64,000 nt of DNA, taken from positions 62,001 to 126,000 of the forward strand of contig NZ_MLFN01000001.1 of the NCBI RefSeq assembly GCF_002095315.1, in the 5' to 3' direction. Under the pieces are notes generated by a model, which made no database searches, had not been told where the DNA came from, and worked only from the letters and a program-made list of their open reading frames with translations. Source of the DNA: Pantoea conspicua (GTDB lineage: Bacteria; Pseudomonadota; Gammaproteobacteria; Enterobacterales; Enterobacteriaceae). This document shows, one piece after another, positions 26,247 through 33,966 of the stretch. The translations under genes were made by a program, and so were the position numbers. Within the stretch, counting starts at the first letter, position 1; the number at the start of each line of letters is the position of its first letter.

Positions 26247-26488
26247 TATTTATTCTCCTCCTTCTGATAAACCGGGTCAGTGCCGCGCGGGTACTTCAGC
26301 GCAACGTTCCTGTAATGCTGCAACCTCTCCCTGAAATACTCACGCTGGCTCTCAGGCTGCTGCATCTCAACCTCATGCGGAATTACAGGCTGGTTCATAC
26401 GTTCCTTGTACGCTACTCCTGATGCGGCTAAATCAACGTTAATCCTGTCGCGCTCTTCTCTGCTGCGTGCTGCTAAGTTGTGTGACAT
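26246..26488 (-). CDS. Phage early protein of unknown function
   Basis: The protein has 80 residues, is highly charged and helical, and contains QREYFRERLQHYRNVALKYP. It is coupled to the following zinc-ribbon gene by a TAATG overlap. It is not recognised beyond phage early-operon origin. Confidence 0.6.
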   Translation of the reverse strand: MSHNLAARSREERDRINVDLAASGVAYKERMNQPVIPHEVEMQQPESQREYFRERLQHYRNVALKYPRGTDPVYQKEENK

Positions 26489-26519
26489 GGCGATGTCCTC
26501 CTGTGGGGGAGTATATCGC

Positions 26520-26981
26520 TTATTCGTGCGGGGAGGGTGCTGCGGCGAGCATTGCTGACCAGCAAAGGCGAGCTTTATAGGCTGCCTGCTGGCATCCGCT
26601 CATCATTTGGAATGCTTCCCACACCTCTGGTTCGCTGAACTCCTCAACCGGCTCGGACTCAAATCCAGCAGTCACCATTCTCTCTGTCGGCTCAATAGGT
26701 ACGAGTTTCCACCCGGTTGGAATGGGCGCTGAGGCAAAAAGAGGTTTGTCATCACTGAATCGCTGCACATTAAATAATCCAACTTCGACGGCTGCGTGCT
26801 TCTTTAGCCGACTCAAAATCGCGTACTCTCCCGAAGAAATCCACGCTACAGGCTGCGCCGTCAGGGTGGAGAGTGCGACTTTCATAGATTTAAGGATGTT
26901 GCCGCTGAAGCCATATTCATCGCTGCACGCAACGCCTTCCTCAAGCCAGTCAATCATTGCCTGCTTCTGCTCTGCGGTCAT
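26520..26981 (-). CDS. Phage early protein with GWKLVPIEPTERM motif
   Basis: This 153-residue protein includes GWKLVPIEPTERMVTAGFES, a recurrent segment of many modular early proteins in lambdoid phages, plus a C-terminal AYKARLCWSAMLAAAP. Such proteins appear to be assembled from exchangeable modules. Function is unknown. Its start overlaps the upstream gene end. Confidence 0.7.
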   Translation of the reverse strand: MTAEQKQAMIDWLEEGVACSDEYGFSGNILKSMKVALSTLTAQPVAWISSGEYAILSRLKKHAAVEVGLFNVQRFSDDKPLFASAPIPTGWKLVPIEPTERMVTAGFESEPVEEFSEPEVWEAFQMMSGCQQAAYKARLCWSAMLAAAPSPHE

Positions 26982-27214
26982 GATGGCTCTCCTGCGCGGA
27001 GTTGAGCGGCGAAATCCTCATGCTCTCTACCTAAGTAAGAAAGTGATGTTATTGCTACAGCCTTAAATGACAGGTCTTGCCTGACTACTTCCTTCAACTT
27101 ATTCAAATCATCTTGAGAAACGATCCTGAATGTCATTTGTGCAATGCCCGAAACAGTTGCGTTATCCTGAGCAGCGCAGTAGTGGTAGATATAGCGGTTT
27201 TGCTTTTCCATCAC
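26978..27214 (-). CDS. Phage early protein of unknown function
   Basis: The protein has 78 residues with a central LNKLKEVVRQDLSFKAVAITSLSYLG. It overlaps its neighbours by four bases on each side, so it lies in a tightly packed translational unit. No family is recognised. Confidence 0.6.
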   Translation of the reverse strand: MMEKQNRYIYHYCAAQDNATVSGIAQMTFRIVSQDDLNKLKEVVRQDLSFKAVAITSLSYLGREHEDFAAQLRAGEPS

Positions 27215-27558
27215 CCACCCTCCACCTTATAACCGGCTGCGCGGATGGCTTCTGCACATCCATCTATAGCGGCATTGTGCGTCAATAAAATGGTCATTTG
27301 CTGCGTGTCGCATCCTGGAAAGATATGCTCCTTGTTCGGCAACTTAACCGGCGGCGCAGTCAGCGCGGCCAGCGCGTCACGCTCCTTATAAACGCGCATC
27401 GCCGCCTCAGCATCCTCACGAAACATGCAGTCGATAATGCCCTCGCTCAATCCTTCTTCATTGCGGTGATACAGCGTCCAGAACTGCGCGACACTGTCAT
27501 CGCACGTTGACACATCGTCACCATCGGCAACGCATCCTGATACGTAGTAATTACTCAT
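27211..27558 (-). CDS. Phage early protein of unknown function
   Basis: This 115-residue, cysteine-containing acidic protein resembles modular phage early proteins (ALAALTAPPVKLP linker followed by a helical NAAIDGCAEAIRAAGY tail). It is coupled to the next gene through a four-base overlap. Confidence 0.6.
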   Translation of the reverse strand: MSNYYVSGCVADGDDVSTCDDSVAQFWTLYHRNEEGLSEGIIDCMFREDAEAAMRVYKERDALAALTAPPVKLPNKEHIFPGCDTQQMTILLTHNAAIDGCAEAIRAAGYKVEGG

Positions 27559-27607
27559 TCTCTTACCCCTTATGCCGCTGTCAGGCTCAATGCCGCGGCG
27601 AAAATAG

Positions 27608-27919
27608 TTAGTCGCCGTGGTAGCGGCGAGCAGTCCATTCCGGATAGACGTTGTTTACATCGCTTGCAGCAACATCAGCGGGCTGGAGTCGGTTTCTCTC
27701 AATTGCTTCCTGATGCTCGACGTATTTGGTCAGCCGCCTTTCAGTAGTGCTCTGGATTAACTTTCGCGTCTGTTCCTTCGTGCGTGATTCAATCCGGCAC
27801 CGCTCACCGTACCGGGCGGCAATCTGCTGCTGTGCGTCCTGCATAGCCAGCCGATGTAGGCGCTGTGATTGCGTTTCATCAGGTCGTGCAGAGTCCGCCG
27901 AAGGTTCGGTGAGGTTCAT
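27608..27919 (-). CDS. Phage early protein, predicted coiled coil
   Basis: The protein has 103 residues, rich in Arg, Gln and Glu with long predicted helices (RLHRLAMQDAQQQIAARYGE). It lies directly before the exonuclease gene in transcription order after an 11-bp gap. No function is assigned. Confidence 0.55.
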   Translation of the reverse strand: MNLTEPSADSARPDETQSQRLHRLAMQDAQQQIAARYGERCRIESRTKEQTRKLIQSTTERRLTKYVEHQEAIERNRLQPADVAASDVNNVYPEWTARRYHGD

Positions 27920-27929
27920 GGTCGGTGCC

Positions 27930-28490
27930 TTATTGGTGGGTGTTATTTAATGAGGCGTTGCCAGATGCTGATACGTATTGTGCCTGATGGATGGCGTCGG
28001 CAAGCGCGTTGTGACGTGTGCCTTCGAATGGCATGTCTCGCTTTGGGTCGAAGCCAATTGCTTTACCCATTTCAACCATCGTTCTCACATCCCGATCGTT
28101 CCACCAATTCCATGGCGGATTCTGCCCTGTCATCTGATAGGCGCTGCGAAGGATGACGCAATCAAACGACGCTCCATTTCCCCATACCTGAACAAACCTA
28201 CTGTTCGTGTTTTCGAAGATGAAATCATTGAAGCGCGAAAGTGCCGTAGAAAGCTCTTGAGGGCTTTCGAGTAGCGAACTGCGCGCCTCTTCGCTTTGGC
28301 TCATCCACCACATGATTGTTGATGCATCGGGCCTCGCGCGATGACGCATTGACGACTCCAGAGAGATGTTTACCTGAAACTTATCTCCGGTCTCGCCCGA
28401 TGCTGGCTCAAAGAATACTGCTCCGATTGAAACGACAGGGGCGTAGGTGCCATTACCCATCGTTTCGAGGTCTAACATTAAGTGGTTCAT
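27930..28490 (-). CDS. DEDD-family 3'-5' exonuclease (phage exonuclease VIII type)
   Basis: This 186-residue nuclease shows the three DEDD motifs: MLDLETMGNG (residues 5-14), NGASFDCVILRSAY near residue 104 and HNALADAIHQA near residue 161. That is the RNase-T-like domain found in phage recombination loci. With the DUF669 and Sak4-like genes just upstream it probably forms a DNA end-processing and annealing set. Confidence 0.85.
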   Translation of the reverse strand: MNHLMLDLETMGNGTYAPVVSIGAVFFEPASGETGDKFQVNISLESSMRHRARPDASTIMWWMSQSEEARSSLLESPQELSTALSRFNDFIFENTNSRFVQVWGNGASFDCVILRSAYQMTGQNPPWNWWNDRDVRTMVEMGKAIGFDPKRDMPFEGTRHNALADAIHQAQYVSASGNASLNNTHQ

Positions 28491-28498
28491 ATTCTTCC

Positions 28499-29092
28499 TT
28501 AAAATGGAGTAAATCCATCATCATGCTGATGGTAGTCGCCGTAGCTGGCAGGGCTGTTTCCGCTCGCACCCTTCTTGCGCTCATCCTTGTCTTTCAGTCC
28601 GGCAACCATGCGATCGACCGCCTCAGCGTTCTTGCCTTCGGCCTTCTCCAGAAGCGTCTGGCGGGTCTGTGCGATGAATGGCAGGCGAATCTCCAGACCG
28701 TAAGTATCTGAGCCGTCATTTTTGCTGCGAAGGACTTTCTGGAGCACCAGGCCAACTTTCTTGCCTGCAAACTCAGGCGCCACGAATGTCTTCGCATCCT
28801 TCATCTGATTGGTTAGATGACTCACGCCGGCGCAACCCATGATGGCGTGTATCATGTTCACGCCGAAGGTGTTGTCACTGCCGTCTTTTTTGAACACGTA
28901 GACGCTGAGGTACTGCACCTTGCGCCCGTCATCTGACTCACCAGAGAACTCGATAGCCTTAGCGCCGCCCTGAGAGGTCGTCAGGGCGGCCTCCGTGATA
29001 GTCAGGACGTATGCGCCAGACTCGTTGATGAAACCGCCCTGACCGGCGGTTAATGCTGCTTCTTGGTTGTAGGTGAAAATCACATTACTCAT
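28499..29092 (-). CDS. DUF669-family protein, probable phage single-strand DNA-binding partner
   Basis: This 197-residue protein belongs to the DUF669 family that accompanies phage recombinases. The C-terminal part is disordered and ends in HDDGFTPF, an acidic tip with Pro-Phe like the protein-docking tail of bacterial SSB. It overlaps the ATPase gene by four bases (ATGA), so the two products likely work together on single-stranded DNA. Confidence 0.75.
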   Translation of the reverse strand: MSNVIFTYNQEAALTAGQGGFINESGAYVLTITEAALTTSQGGAKAIEFSGESDDGRKVQYLSVYVFKKDGSDNTFGVNMIHAIMGCAGVSHLTNQMKDAKTFVAPEFAGKKVGLVLQKVLRSKNDGSDTYGLEIRLPFIAQTRQTLLEKAEGKNAEAVDRMVAGLKDKDERKKGASGNSPASYGDYHQHDDGFTPF

Positions 29093-29769
29093 GCGGCTGA
29101 TTCCTTCAGGTTGTGAACATTTGATAATCCCCAGTAATCGCAGATAGTCGCATCCACGAAAGCCAGGTCATTGTCGATTTCGTTTGTTTCAAACATGCCC
29201 ATCGGTGACTTGACCGTATCGGCACCGTTATTTTTGGTGGTGAAGAAGAATTGCTCATCACGTGTTAGCGTTCGCAGAACGATAGTGAACATGCCTTCGA
29301 CGGTGATTTTTTCGTCCAGCATCTTTCCGATCGTCTTCATCTTCACGCGGCCCATCTGCGTCTCTTCTGTGTGAGCCATGAAGTAAACGCGAAGGTCATC
29401 CGGCGCATCCTGAGCAGCTTTGATGATGTCCCATGCGTGCCGGCCAATTTCGGTAAATTTATCGAAGGATTTCTCTTCGGAACGGCGCATGAATTCATTG
29501 CTCATCACATACTGGAAGTCGTCGATGATTACGATCCGCTTGCCAAGGTGATGCGCCCATTTAATGACGTTCACGATGGCATCTGATTTATCGGTGGCTA
29601 CGACAGTCCCTGTCTTTTTATCTTTATCCCACGGGAGCCAGTCCTTTGATTTGAATGGCAGCGGCTTACCAACCGGCTTAACCAGCATTGCCACATTGGG
29701 ATCGATGTTGCGCAGGCTGGTAGATTTACCAGTGCCTGACTCACCGAGAATTAGCGTTGCTGTACCCAT
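29089..29769 (-). CDS. RecA-fold ATPase of the Sak4/AAA_24 type
   Basis: The 226-residue ATPase has Walker A GESGTGKST at residues 8-16 and Walker B RIVIIDDFQYVM near residue 79. Phage proteins of this type act as single-strand annealing or strand-exchange recombinases. It is encoded next to a DUF669 protein and a DEDD exonuclease, where lambda has bet and exo. Confidence 0.82.
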   Translation of the reverse strand: MGTATLILGESGTGKSTSLRNIDPNVAMLVKPVGKPLPFKSKDWLPWDKDKKTGTVVATDKSDAIVNVIKWAHHLGKRIVIIDDFQYVMSNEFMRRSEEKSFDKFTEIGRHAWDIIKAAQDAPDDLRVYFMAHTEETQMGRVKMKTIGKMLDEKITVEGMFTIVLRTLTRDEQFFFTTKNNGADTVKSPMGMFETNEIDNDLAFVDATICDYWGLSNVHNLKESAA

Positions 29770-29915
29770 CAGTTAATCCCCATTCTCTCTGCCTGTCGCT
29801 CCGTACGGTAATCAGCCGCCGCATCCATTGCAGCCTGCTCATATGTCATTGGCTCAGCTAACTCGCCAAGCATGCCGCGCATCAGTGCGACAAAATCATC
29901 ATCATCATGCTGCAT
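29769..29915 (-). CDS. Small acidic phage protein
   Basis: The ATG at 29915 (MQHDDDDFVALMRGMLGE) gives 48 residues; the longer frame overlaps the upstream gene and is unlikely. The end overlaps the Sak4-like gene start (ATGA), so it is coupled to the recombination genes. Function is unknown. Confidence 0.6.
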   Translation of the reverse strand: MQHDDDDFVALMRGMLGELAEPMTYEQAAMDAAADYRTERQAERMGIN

Positions 29916-30102
29916 GGTTGTTGAACCTCTTGTTCCAGTCTTCGTCCTGACAGTTGTGCCAGCCCAGGGCAATTTCAGAAGCCCACTCACAGGCTTTGTG
30001 CATACCTTCCTTTGTGTCCGGGAAGGCCTCTTCATAGAGCTTGTTGAAGTGGCTGCAGCCCTGCTGAACCAGAATGGTTCCGTTCACTGGGATAATGGTC
30101 AT
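29905..30102 (-). CDS. Phage early protein in the kil position
   Basis: This 65-residue protein begins at an ATG overlapping the cIII stop. It sits where lambda has kil, but the sequence does not resemble Kil. The centre (FNKLYEEAFPDTKEGMHKAC) is helical with two cysteines nearby. Role unknown. Confidence 0.65.
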   Translation of the reverse strand: MTIIPVNGTILVQQGCSHFNKLYEEAFPDTKEGMHKACEWASEIALGWHNCQDEDWNKRFNNHAA

Positions 30103-30242
30103 AGCGGATATCCTTTCTGGTTAAGTGTGTCGATCAGGCTGCGTAAGCTCGCACGAAGACGGCGTGTAATGGTGTCGAGCAGTGATTCGTTTAGCTGAGC
30201 AGCGCCCACGATGGCGCCGCCCGCGATGGCATAGTTCATCAT
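30099..30242 (-). CDS. cIII: CIII-like regulator protecting CII
   Basis: The protein has 46 or 47 residues (MMNYAIAGG... start; either Met possible). It matches lambda CIII: the MxYAIAG opening, then the amphipathic helix ESLLDTITRRLRASLRSLID, which in lambda inhibits the FtsH protease and stabilises CII. It lies leftward of N, as in lambda, and couples to the next gene by ATGA. The presence of cII in the right arm fits. Confidence 0.85.
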   Translation of the reverse strand: MMNYAIAGGAIVGAAQLNESLLDTITRRLRASLRSLIDTLNQKGYPL

Positions 30243-30273
30243 CGTGGGTTCCTTGAATTGGTTAGGTTGGTGT

Positions 30274-30302
30274 CAAAAAAATGGCCCGCATTGCGCAGGC
30301 CA
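30274..30302 (-). terminator. Intrinsic terminator before cIII
   Basis: On the minus strand TGGCC-N11-GGCCA, with additional inner pairing, is followed by ATTTTTTT. It lies between the 30381 gene and cIII, the position of an N-dependent leftward terminator. Confidence 0.7.
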
Positions 30303-30380
30303 GAAGGATGAAACGATTCTCTCTCTAAAGCGTATGGTGCGTAGCACCGTCATGGCCTGTCGTGACAAGCCATTGCGCTG

Positions 30381-30557
30381 CTAATCAACATCTCCAGCTT
30401 CTAAATACTTATCAATAAGCTTCTTTAAGTGAATCACCTGCTCTTTATCTAAAACTACATTTTCATCGCCATGCCAGATAACCAGGTCGCCATCACTATC
30501 AATAACGACCTCTTTACTGTGATACTTACTCGCCTCTTTAATCGTTGCCATTCTCAT
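30381..30557 (-). CDS. Small phage protein
   Basis: A 58-residue frame (MRMATIKEASKYHSKEV...) follows a good AGGAGA ribosome site. It is acidic, with a strand-like VVIDSDGDLVIWHGDENV and a final helix. I do not recognise it, but codon pattern and spacing look genuine. Confidence 0.55.
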   Translation of the reverse strand: MRMATIKEASKYHSKEVVIDSDGDLVIWHGDENVVLDKEQVIHLKKLIDKYLEAGDVD

Positions 30558-30619
30558 ATCTCCTGTTAAATATCCATGCGTAGCACCTCAAAGCCGTCTA
30601 AGCAGACAGCTTTACGGTG

Positions 30620-30799
30620 TCACTCATCGGGTAATTCAGGTATCTCACACCAAAAGCTTACCTGCGGTGTGTAATTGCTTAAACCAACCCACTGCTGCCC
30701 GTCATGCCATACTACGAATGGACGTTTTGATGGGCCGCTGAACCCAAGAACATAACGGCTATCATCAGGCAGCTTATCTTTAGATTTAATCCATTCCAT
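30620..30799 (-). CDS. Small DUF551-like phage protein
   Basis: This 59-residue protein starts MEWIKSKDKLPDDSRYVLGF, the W-I-x-x-x-D-x-L-P pattern of DUF551 proteins, and ends SFWCEIPELPDE, where the family usually has a W-x-P-hP motif. AGGAGA precedes the ATG. Function of the family is unknown. Confidence 0.65.
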   Translation of the reverse strand: MEWIKSKDKLPDDSRYVLGFSGPSKRPFVVWHDGQQWVGLSNYTPQVSFWCEIPELPDE

Positions 30800-30818
30800 C
30801 CTCTTCTCCTGTTAGTGG

Positions 30819-31016
30819 TTACTGGCCCCGGGCGCGGAGCATTGCGTCGGCCATGTCATAAGCTGCCTTTGCATACTCATCCACACTTCCATTACCATTG
30901 ATTAGTGGCAAAGCCTTAGCTGCGAAATAGTCACGCAACTGCATTCCCTCGCAGCCTTCTACCGTTTCACTTCCCATCGGCAGCGGAAATGCTGCTCCAC
31001 CTGTCTCTTTACTCAT
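30819..31016 (-). CDS. Phage early protein of unknown function
   Basis: The ATG at 31016 (MSKETGGAAFPLPMGSE) follows AGGAGGGGG and gives 65 residues. The sequence GMQLRDYFAAKAL followed by AKAAYDMADAMLRAR is a recurrent pattern in lambdoid early proteins (MTLRDYFAAKAM type). Function is unknown. Confidence 0.7.
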   Translation of the reverse strand: MSKETGGAAFPLPMGSETVEGCEGMQLRDYFAAKALPLINGNGSVDEYAKAAYDMADAMLRARGQ

Positions 31017-31099
31017 ACACCCCCTCCTGCTATAAACCCCAGCCCCATCAACACACCAATCACCAGCCAACCGAAAATATAATTACCAGTGCTTATCAT
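31013..31099 (-). CDS. Very small membrane peptide
   Basis: A 28-codon frame (MISTGNYIFGWLVIGVLMGL...) starts after GGAGGCACC and ends ATGA-overlapping the next gene. Almost the whole peptide is one hydrophobic helix with a glycine-rich end. The overlap and ribosome site argue that it is translated. Confidence 0.5.
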   Translation of the reverse strand: MISTGNYIFGWLVIGVLMGLGFIAGGGV

Positions 31100-31126
31100 G
31101 GTGCCTCCAGATGTGAAAAAGGCCGC

Positions 31127-31888
31127 CTAAGCGACCTGTGCGGGTATGCTCACAATGACCGTATTAACCATCGTCCCTGATGACTTAAATGCGCCTTCTG
31201 GCAGCTCTTCAATGTGGCCGCCGCGCTCTTCAATCAGTTGGCGAAAATCAGTAGTTAGTTTGTTGCTGCGGAACGTCACCGATGAAGCCATGACTGATAC
31301 CAACAGGCCGCCCGGCTTCAAAAATTTCAGGGCATGAGTTACGTGCTTGATATCAGCCTGACGACCAAACGGCGGGTTCATTACTACGCGGTCATAAATA
31401 GGCGCTGGCTCAACCCTAAGGAAATCGACAGGGTCACCAATGCCTGATAACCGAAGGTTCAGAGCATGCAATGCCTCATTATTGGCTGGCATCAGCTCAT
31501 ACATATCAATCATCACATTTGCTGCGGCGTCGTGAGCAGCCTTAGCCAGGGCACCTTGACCTGCGCTGGGCTCAAGTACTTTCATTCCATCCCGAACGTC
31601 TGCCAGGCGAATTACGTGCTTCGCAACATCTGGCGGGGTCGGGAAGAACTCAAAATCATCCTTCGGCACCACTACATCGCCGGTAAGAATGATTTGCTCA
31701 ATGCGATCGGATGCGTCGATATCGAAAACGTGCGCCTTCGCTTTTCGATTCCACTTTCCTCCTGCTGCCTCAATCACCTTATTGGTTCGGGTGTAGAGGT
31801 TTCGGTCAAGCTGTCCGGTGAGAATTAAATTATTGCCTTCACACTGACTGGCGCTGAGTACGTTCAATACTTCGTTATCTACACGCAT
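31127..31888 (-). CDS. Phage N6-adenine-type DNA methyltransferase
   Basis: The 253-residue protein has an N-terminal substrate-recognition-like region followed by a class-I methyltransferase fold: the SAM motif VLEPSAGQGALAKAA near residue 106 and the catalytic NPPFGR near residue 171. NPPF/Y marks amino-methyltransferases acting on adenine or cytosine. It is probably an orphan enzyme that protects phage DNA or tunes expression; no restriction gene is adjacent. Confidence 0.85.
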   Translation of the reverse strand: MRVDNEVLNVLSASQCEGNNLILTGQLDRNLYTRTNKVIEAAGGKWNRKAKAHVFDIDASDRIEQIILTGDVVVPKDDFEFFPTPPDVAKHVIRLADVRDGMKVLEPSAGQGALAKAAHDAAANVMIDMYELMPANNEALHALNLRLSGIGDPVDFLRVEPAPIYDRVVMNPPFGRQADIKHVTHALKFLKPGGLLVSVMASSVTFRSNKLTTDFRQLIEERGGHIEELPEGAFKSSGTMVNTVIVSIPAQVA

Positions 31889-32020
31889 TTGTTTTCCTGT
31901 TTTTCAACGAGCCGTTACGATGTCTTTTGAGTTGCGATAGCGCGCTGCAAAAATAGCTATCTCCGGTAAGCACACTGATGTGCTCTCATGCCTGTCACGC
32001 AGAGAAGGGGAGATGACGGA

Positions 32021-32347
32021 TCAAATGAGTGGAATGCTCTTTCCGCGCATCTTCTGCACTGCGTGAATCTGACGACCAGCTTCATTGCTGACCTTCTGGT
32101 ATTTGGTGCTGATGCGGTGCTCTACATACATCGAGGCACCGGCCAGAATCTGCTTGTGATATTCCGTCTCGGTCTCAACAGCCTTGACTACGCGGTCAGC
32201 TGCTGGGCGTTTGCACTGCAACACAACGCGGCTTGGAGTAGGTCGATGCAACACTTCAGCGCTAACGCTGGCTTCACTCTGAAGGTGAGCACGACGTTCA
32301 CGACGACGACCTGAAGCTGAACCGGAGAATTGAGTTCTGCGTGTCAT
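32021..32347 (-). CDS. N: N-type early antiterminator
   Basis: The 108-residue protein is highly basic near the N-terminus (GRRRERRAHLQSE), like the arginine-rich boxB-binding helix of lambda N. It contains EYHKQI and ends KMRGKSIPLI, virtually the same tail as lambda N. AGGAGGT precedes the ATG. It should bind boxB RNA at nutL and nutR and make RNA polymerase pass early terminators with host Nus factors. It is the first gene after pL, as expected. Confidence 0.88.
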   Translation of the reverse strand: MTRRTQFSGSASGRRRERRAHLQSEASVSAEVLHRPTPSRVVLQCKRPAADRVVKAVETETEYHKQILAGASMYVEHRISTKYQKVSNEAGRQIHAVQKMRGKSIPLI

Positions 32348-32414
32348 AGATACCTCCTGAGTAAATTTTGGCGATGGTACTTATCCATCCCAAAACTCAC
32401 GCTTTGGTACTAAC

Positions 32415-32461
32415 TGGCTTTTCAGCCACGTAGGTGATCCGTCACCGTTGTTAAAAGAGCC
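32415..32461 (-). promoter_or_regulatory. nutL site: boxA, extra hairpin, boxB
   Basis: Reading leftwards: GGCTCTTTTAACA (boxA-like, 32449-32461), then the hairpin GGTGA-CGGA-TCACC (32433-32446), then boxB TGGCT-GAAA-AGCCA (32415-32428). It lies between pL and N. The boxB loop is GAAA, a GNRA type like the folded lambda boxB loop. The hairpin between boxA and boxB is not part of the lambda site. Confidence 0.75.
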
Positions 32462-32504
32462 TGCTGTCCGTTTCGTACTGCGCCAGCTTCCTGCTGATGG
32501 AATG

Positions 32505-32573
32505 ATATTCACATATTGTGATTTATTGGTCAATCACGATTTGTGTATAAATTCCCCCTTACACGTTATGTGT
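32505..32573 (-). promoter_or_regulatory. pL promoter and OL operators
   Basis: Leftward promoter: TTGACC (-35, 32533-32528), 17-bp spacer, GAATAT (-10, 32510-32505). Three 13-bp operators of the form YCAC-N5-GTGW overlap or adjoin it: TCACATATTGTGA (32509-32521), TCACGATTTGTGT (32534-32546) and ACACGTTATGTGT (32561-32573). The same motif recurs at OR. Confidence 0.8.
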
Positions 32574-32617
32574 ATGATTTTGGTGTGAATTTATTTTTAT
32601 GGGTGATTTGCAGGCAC

Positions 32618-32642
32618 AAAAAAGCCCGCTCAGTGGCGGGCT
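32618..32642 (-). terminator. Leftward intrinsic terminator
   Basis: Minus strand AGCCCGC-N6-GCGGGCT followed by TTTTTT (32623-32618). It lies downstream of the rex-position gene and upstream of pL, separating the lysogenic transcript from the early-left operon. Confidence 0.75.
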
Positions 32643-32815
32643 ATCTATAGGTCTGTCAGCAAAGTGCAGGAGTGCCTGGCGGAGCATGGTTGATTGGCTG
32701 TTTTGGATCACGCAGTAACTATATGAAATATATAGTATCGCGCTTCTTGCGCTATCTGTAAGTTATTGATTTTAGCGCTGGCGGTAAAATTTTTGGATCT
32801 CGATAAAGCGGACAC

Positions 32816-32841
32816 AAAAAACCCGGCGCGGTGGCCGGGTT
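32816..32841 (-). terminator. Terminator of the cI / rex-position transcript
   Basis: Minus strand ACCCGGC-N6-GCCGGGT followed by a T-run, starting 9 bp after the stop of the gene at 32850. Together with the terminator at 32618 it closes the lysogenic operon. Confidence 0.8.
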
Positions 32842-32849
32842 TGAAGGTA

Positions 32850-33872
32850 TCACTTTGAAATCCTTGATATCATGGCAAGTTCGATAATTCCGCTTCGGAT
32901 TTTGTAGTCTCCGAAAAGTTTCGTCGTATCAGATTCTTTCATTGCATCGTACAGCAAATCAGTTTCTTCTTTATCAAAGAATTCCGTCAGCACATAAGCT
33001 GGGAAGGAGTAGTCCTCTCCAACCTTTCTGCATGTAACTGTCAGCTTTTCTGGAGTTTTCTTAATCCCCTCAATCTCAACCTCTACGGTAAGTTCGCTGT
33101 TAGTCATTTTTTCACGCGGGTTCTGGATCATCTCTTTGATATCTTTTTGGTCTAACTCAATTTTAGCAAGACCATTGAATTCGACTTTATCGGCGTCAGA
33201 AACCCCTTTTAACACACCAACAACGGCATTAGCTGCATGGTTTTGAATTCCTTCTGAAACATCCCTTGCTGCTGGAGTAGCACTTGATGCGCTAAGAGCT
33301 TCAACAATTCCATCCTTGAGAATTCTCATTCTCTCATTTTCAGAATTGTTATCTTCCTTAGCTTCGTCAAGCTCAAGCTGTTTCATGTCTTTTTCATGCT
33401 TGTTTTTTAGGTGCGACTTTACGAGCCACGCCCCAGTAAGGAGTAGAGATATGAGAACTAAGCAGATTGCCTTTTCTGTTCCAGTCATACCTTGGGTTGA
33501 TCTCTCAAATGCTATGCCAAAAGAATCTATGACATCCTTAATGGCAACGATAAGGTCAGTACATCCTGGCTCGACCTTAAATATGATTTCAAGCTCTTCA
33601 CGATCCTTCTTAGTGAGGTGCTTAAGGTTGTCAGTTCCGTGCTTAACAAGCGTATATGCTTTATAGAGTTCAGTCTGAAACTCGCACATCCCTTGAGCTA
33701 GCGATGCCGGAATGGTTCCATTATAGCGCTCAGGATCCCCGTAAATCTTGAAATTTACGACATTTACGAAATTTATGTTTAAGTTTTCTACCGTAAACTC
33801 TTCACCCTTCCTAAGGCGATGTAGCAAAGATTCAACGTCGCTTAGGTTTGAAACCTCAATTTGATTTTCCAT
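32850..33872 (-). CDS. Membrane protein of unknown function in the rex position
   Basis: This 340-residue protein lies directly after cI on the same strand, where lambda carries rexA/rexB, so it is probably expressed from pRM in the lysogen. A single predicted helix (AICLVLISLLLTGAWLV, near residues 134-150) separates an N-terminal domain from a charged coiled-coil stretch (KHEKDMKQLELDEAKEDNN) and a C-terminal alpha/beta region. Base composition is AT-rich compared with the flanking early genes. No family is recognised. By position it may act in superinfection exclusion or another lysogen trait, but that is inference. Confidence 0.75.
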   Translation of the reverse strand: MENQIEVSNLSDVESLLHRLRKGEEFTVENLNINFVNVVNFKIYGDPERYNGTIPASLAQGMCEFQTELYKAYTLVKHGTDNLKHLTKKDREELEIIFKVEPGCTDLIVAIKDVIDSFGIAFERSTQGMTGTEKAICLVLISLLLTGAWLVKSHLKNKHEKDMKQLELDEAKEDNNSENERMRILKDGIVEALSASSATPAARDVSEGIQNHAANAVVGVLKGVSDADKVEFNGLAKIELDQKDIKEMIQNPREKMTNSELTVEVEIEGIKKTPEKLTVTCRKVGEDYSFPAYVLTEFFDKEETDLLYDAMKESDTTKLFGDYKIRSGIIELAMISRISK

Positions 33873-33966
33873 TTTGCCCTTGGATTTTATCCCTGGTAAA
33901 AGTGAATCGTTCCAATCTTAAGTCGGATACGCGCTGTGTGTAATTTCGGCAAGTGACGCAAAATCT

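Noticed and set aside
28316-28711. 131-codon plus-strand frame across exonuclease and DUF669 genes
   Set aside because: It lies opposite two recognised minus-strand genes and has no start signal.
32690-32760. AT-rich inverted repeat ACTATAT-GAA-ATATATAGT
   Set aside because: It is symmetrical but has no clear role; it does not match the phage operators or a terminator.
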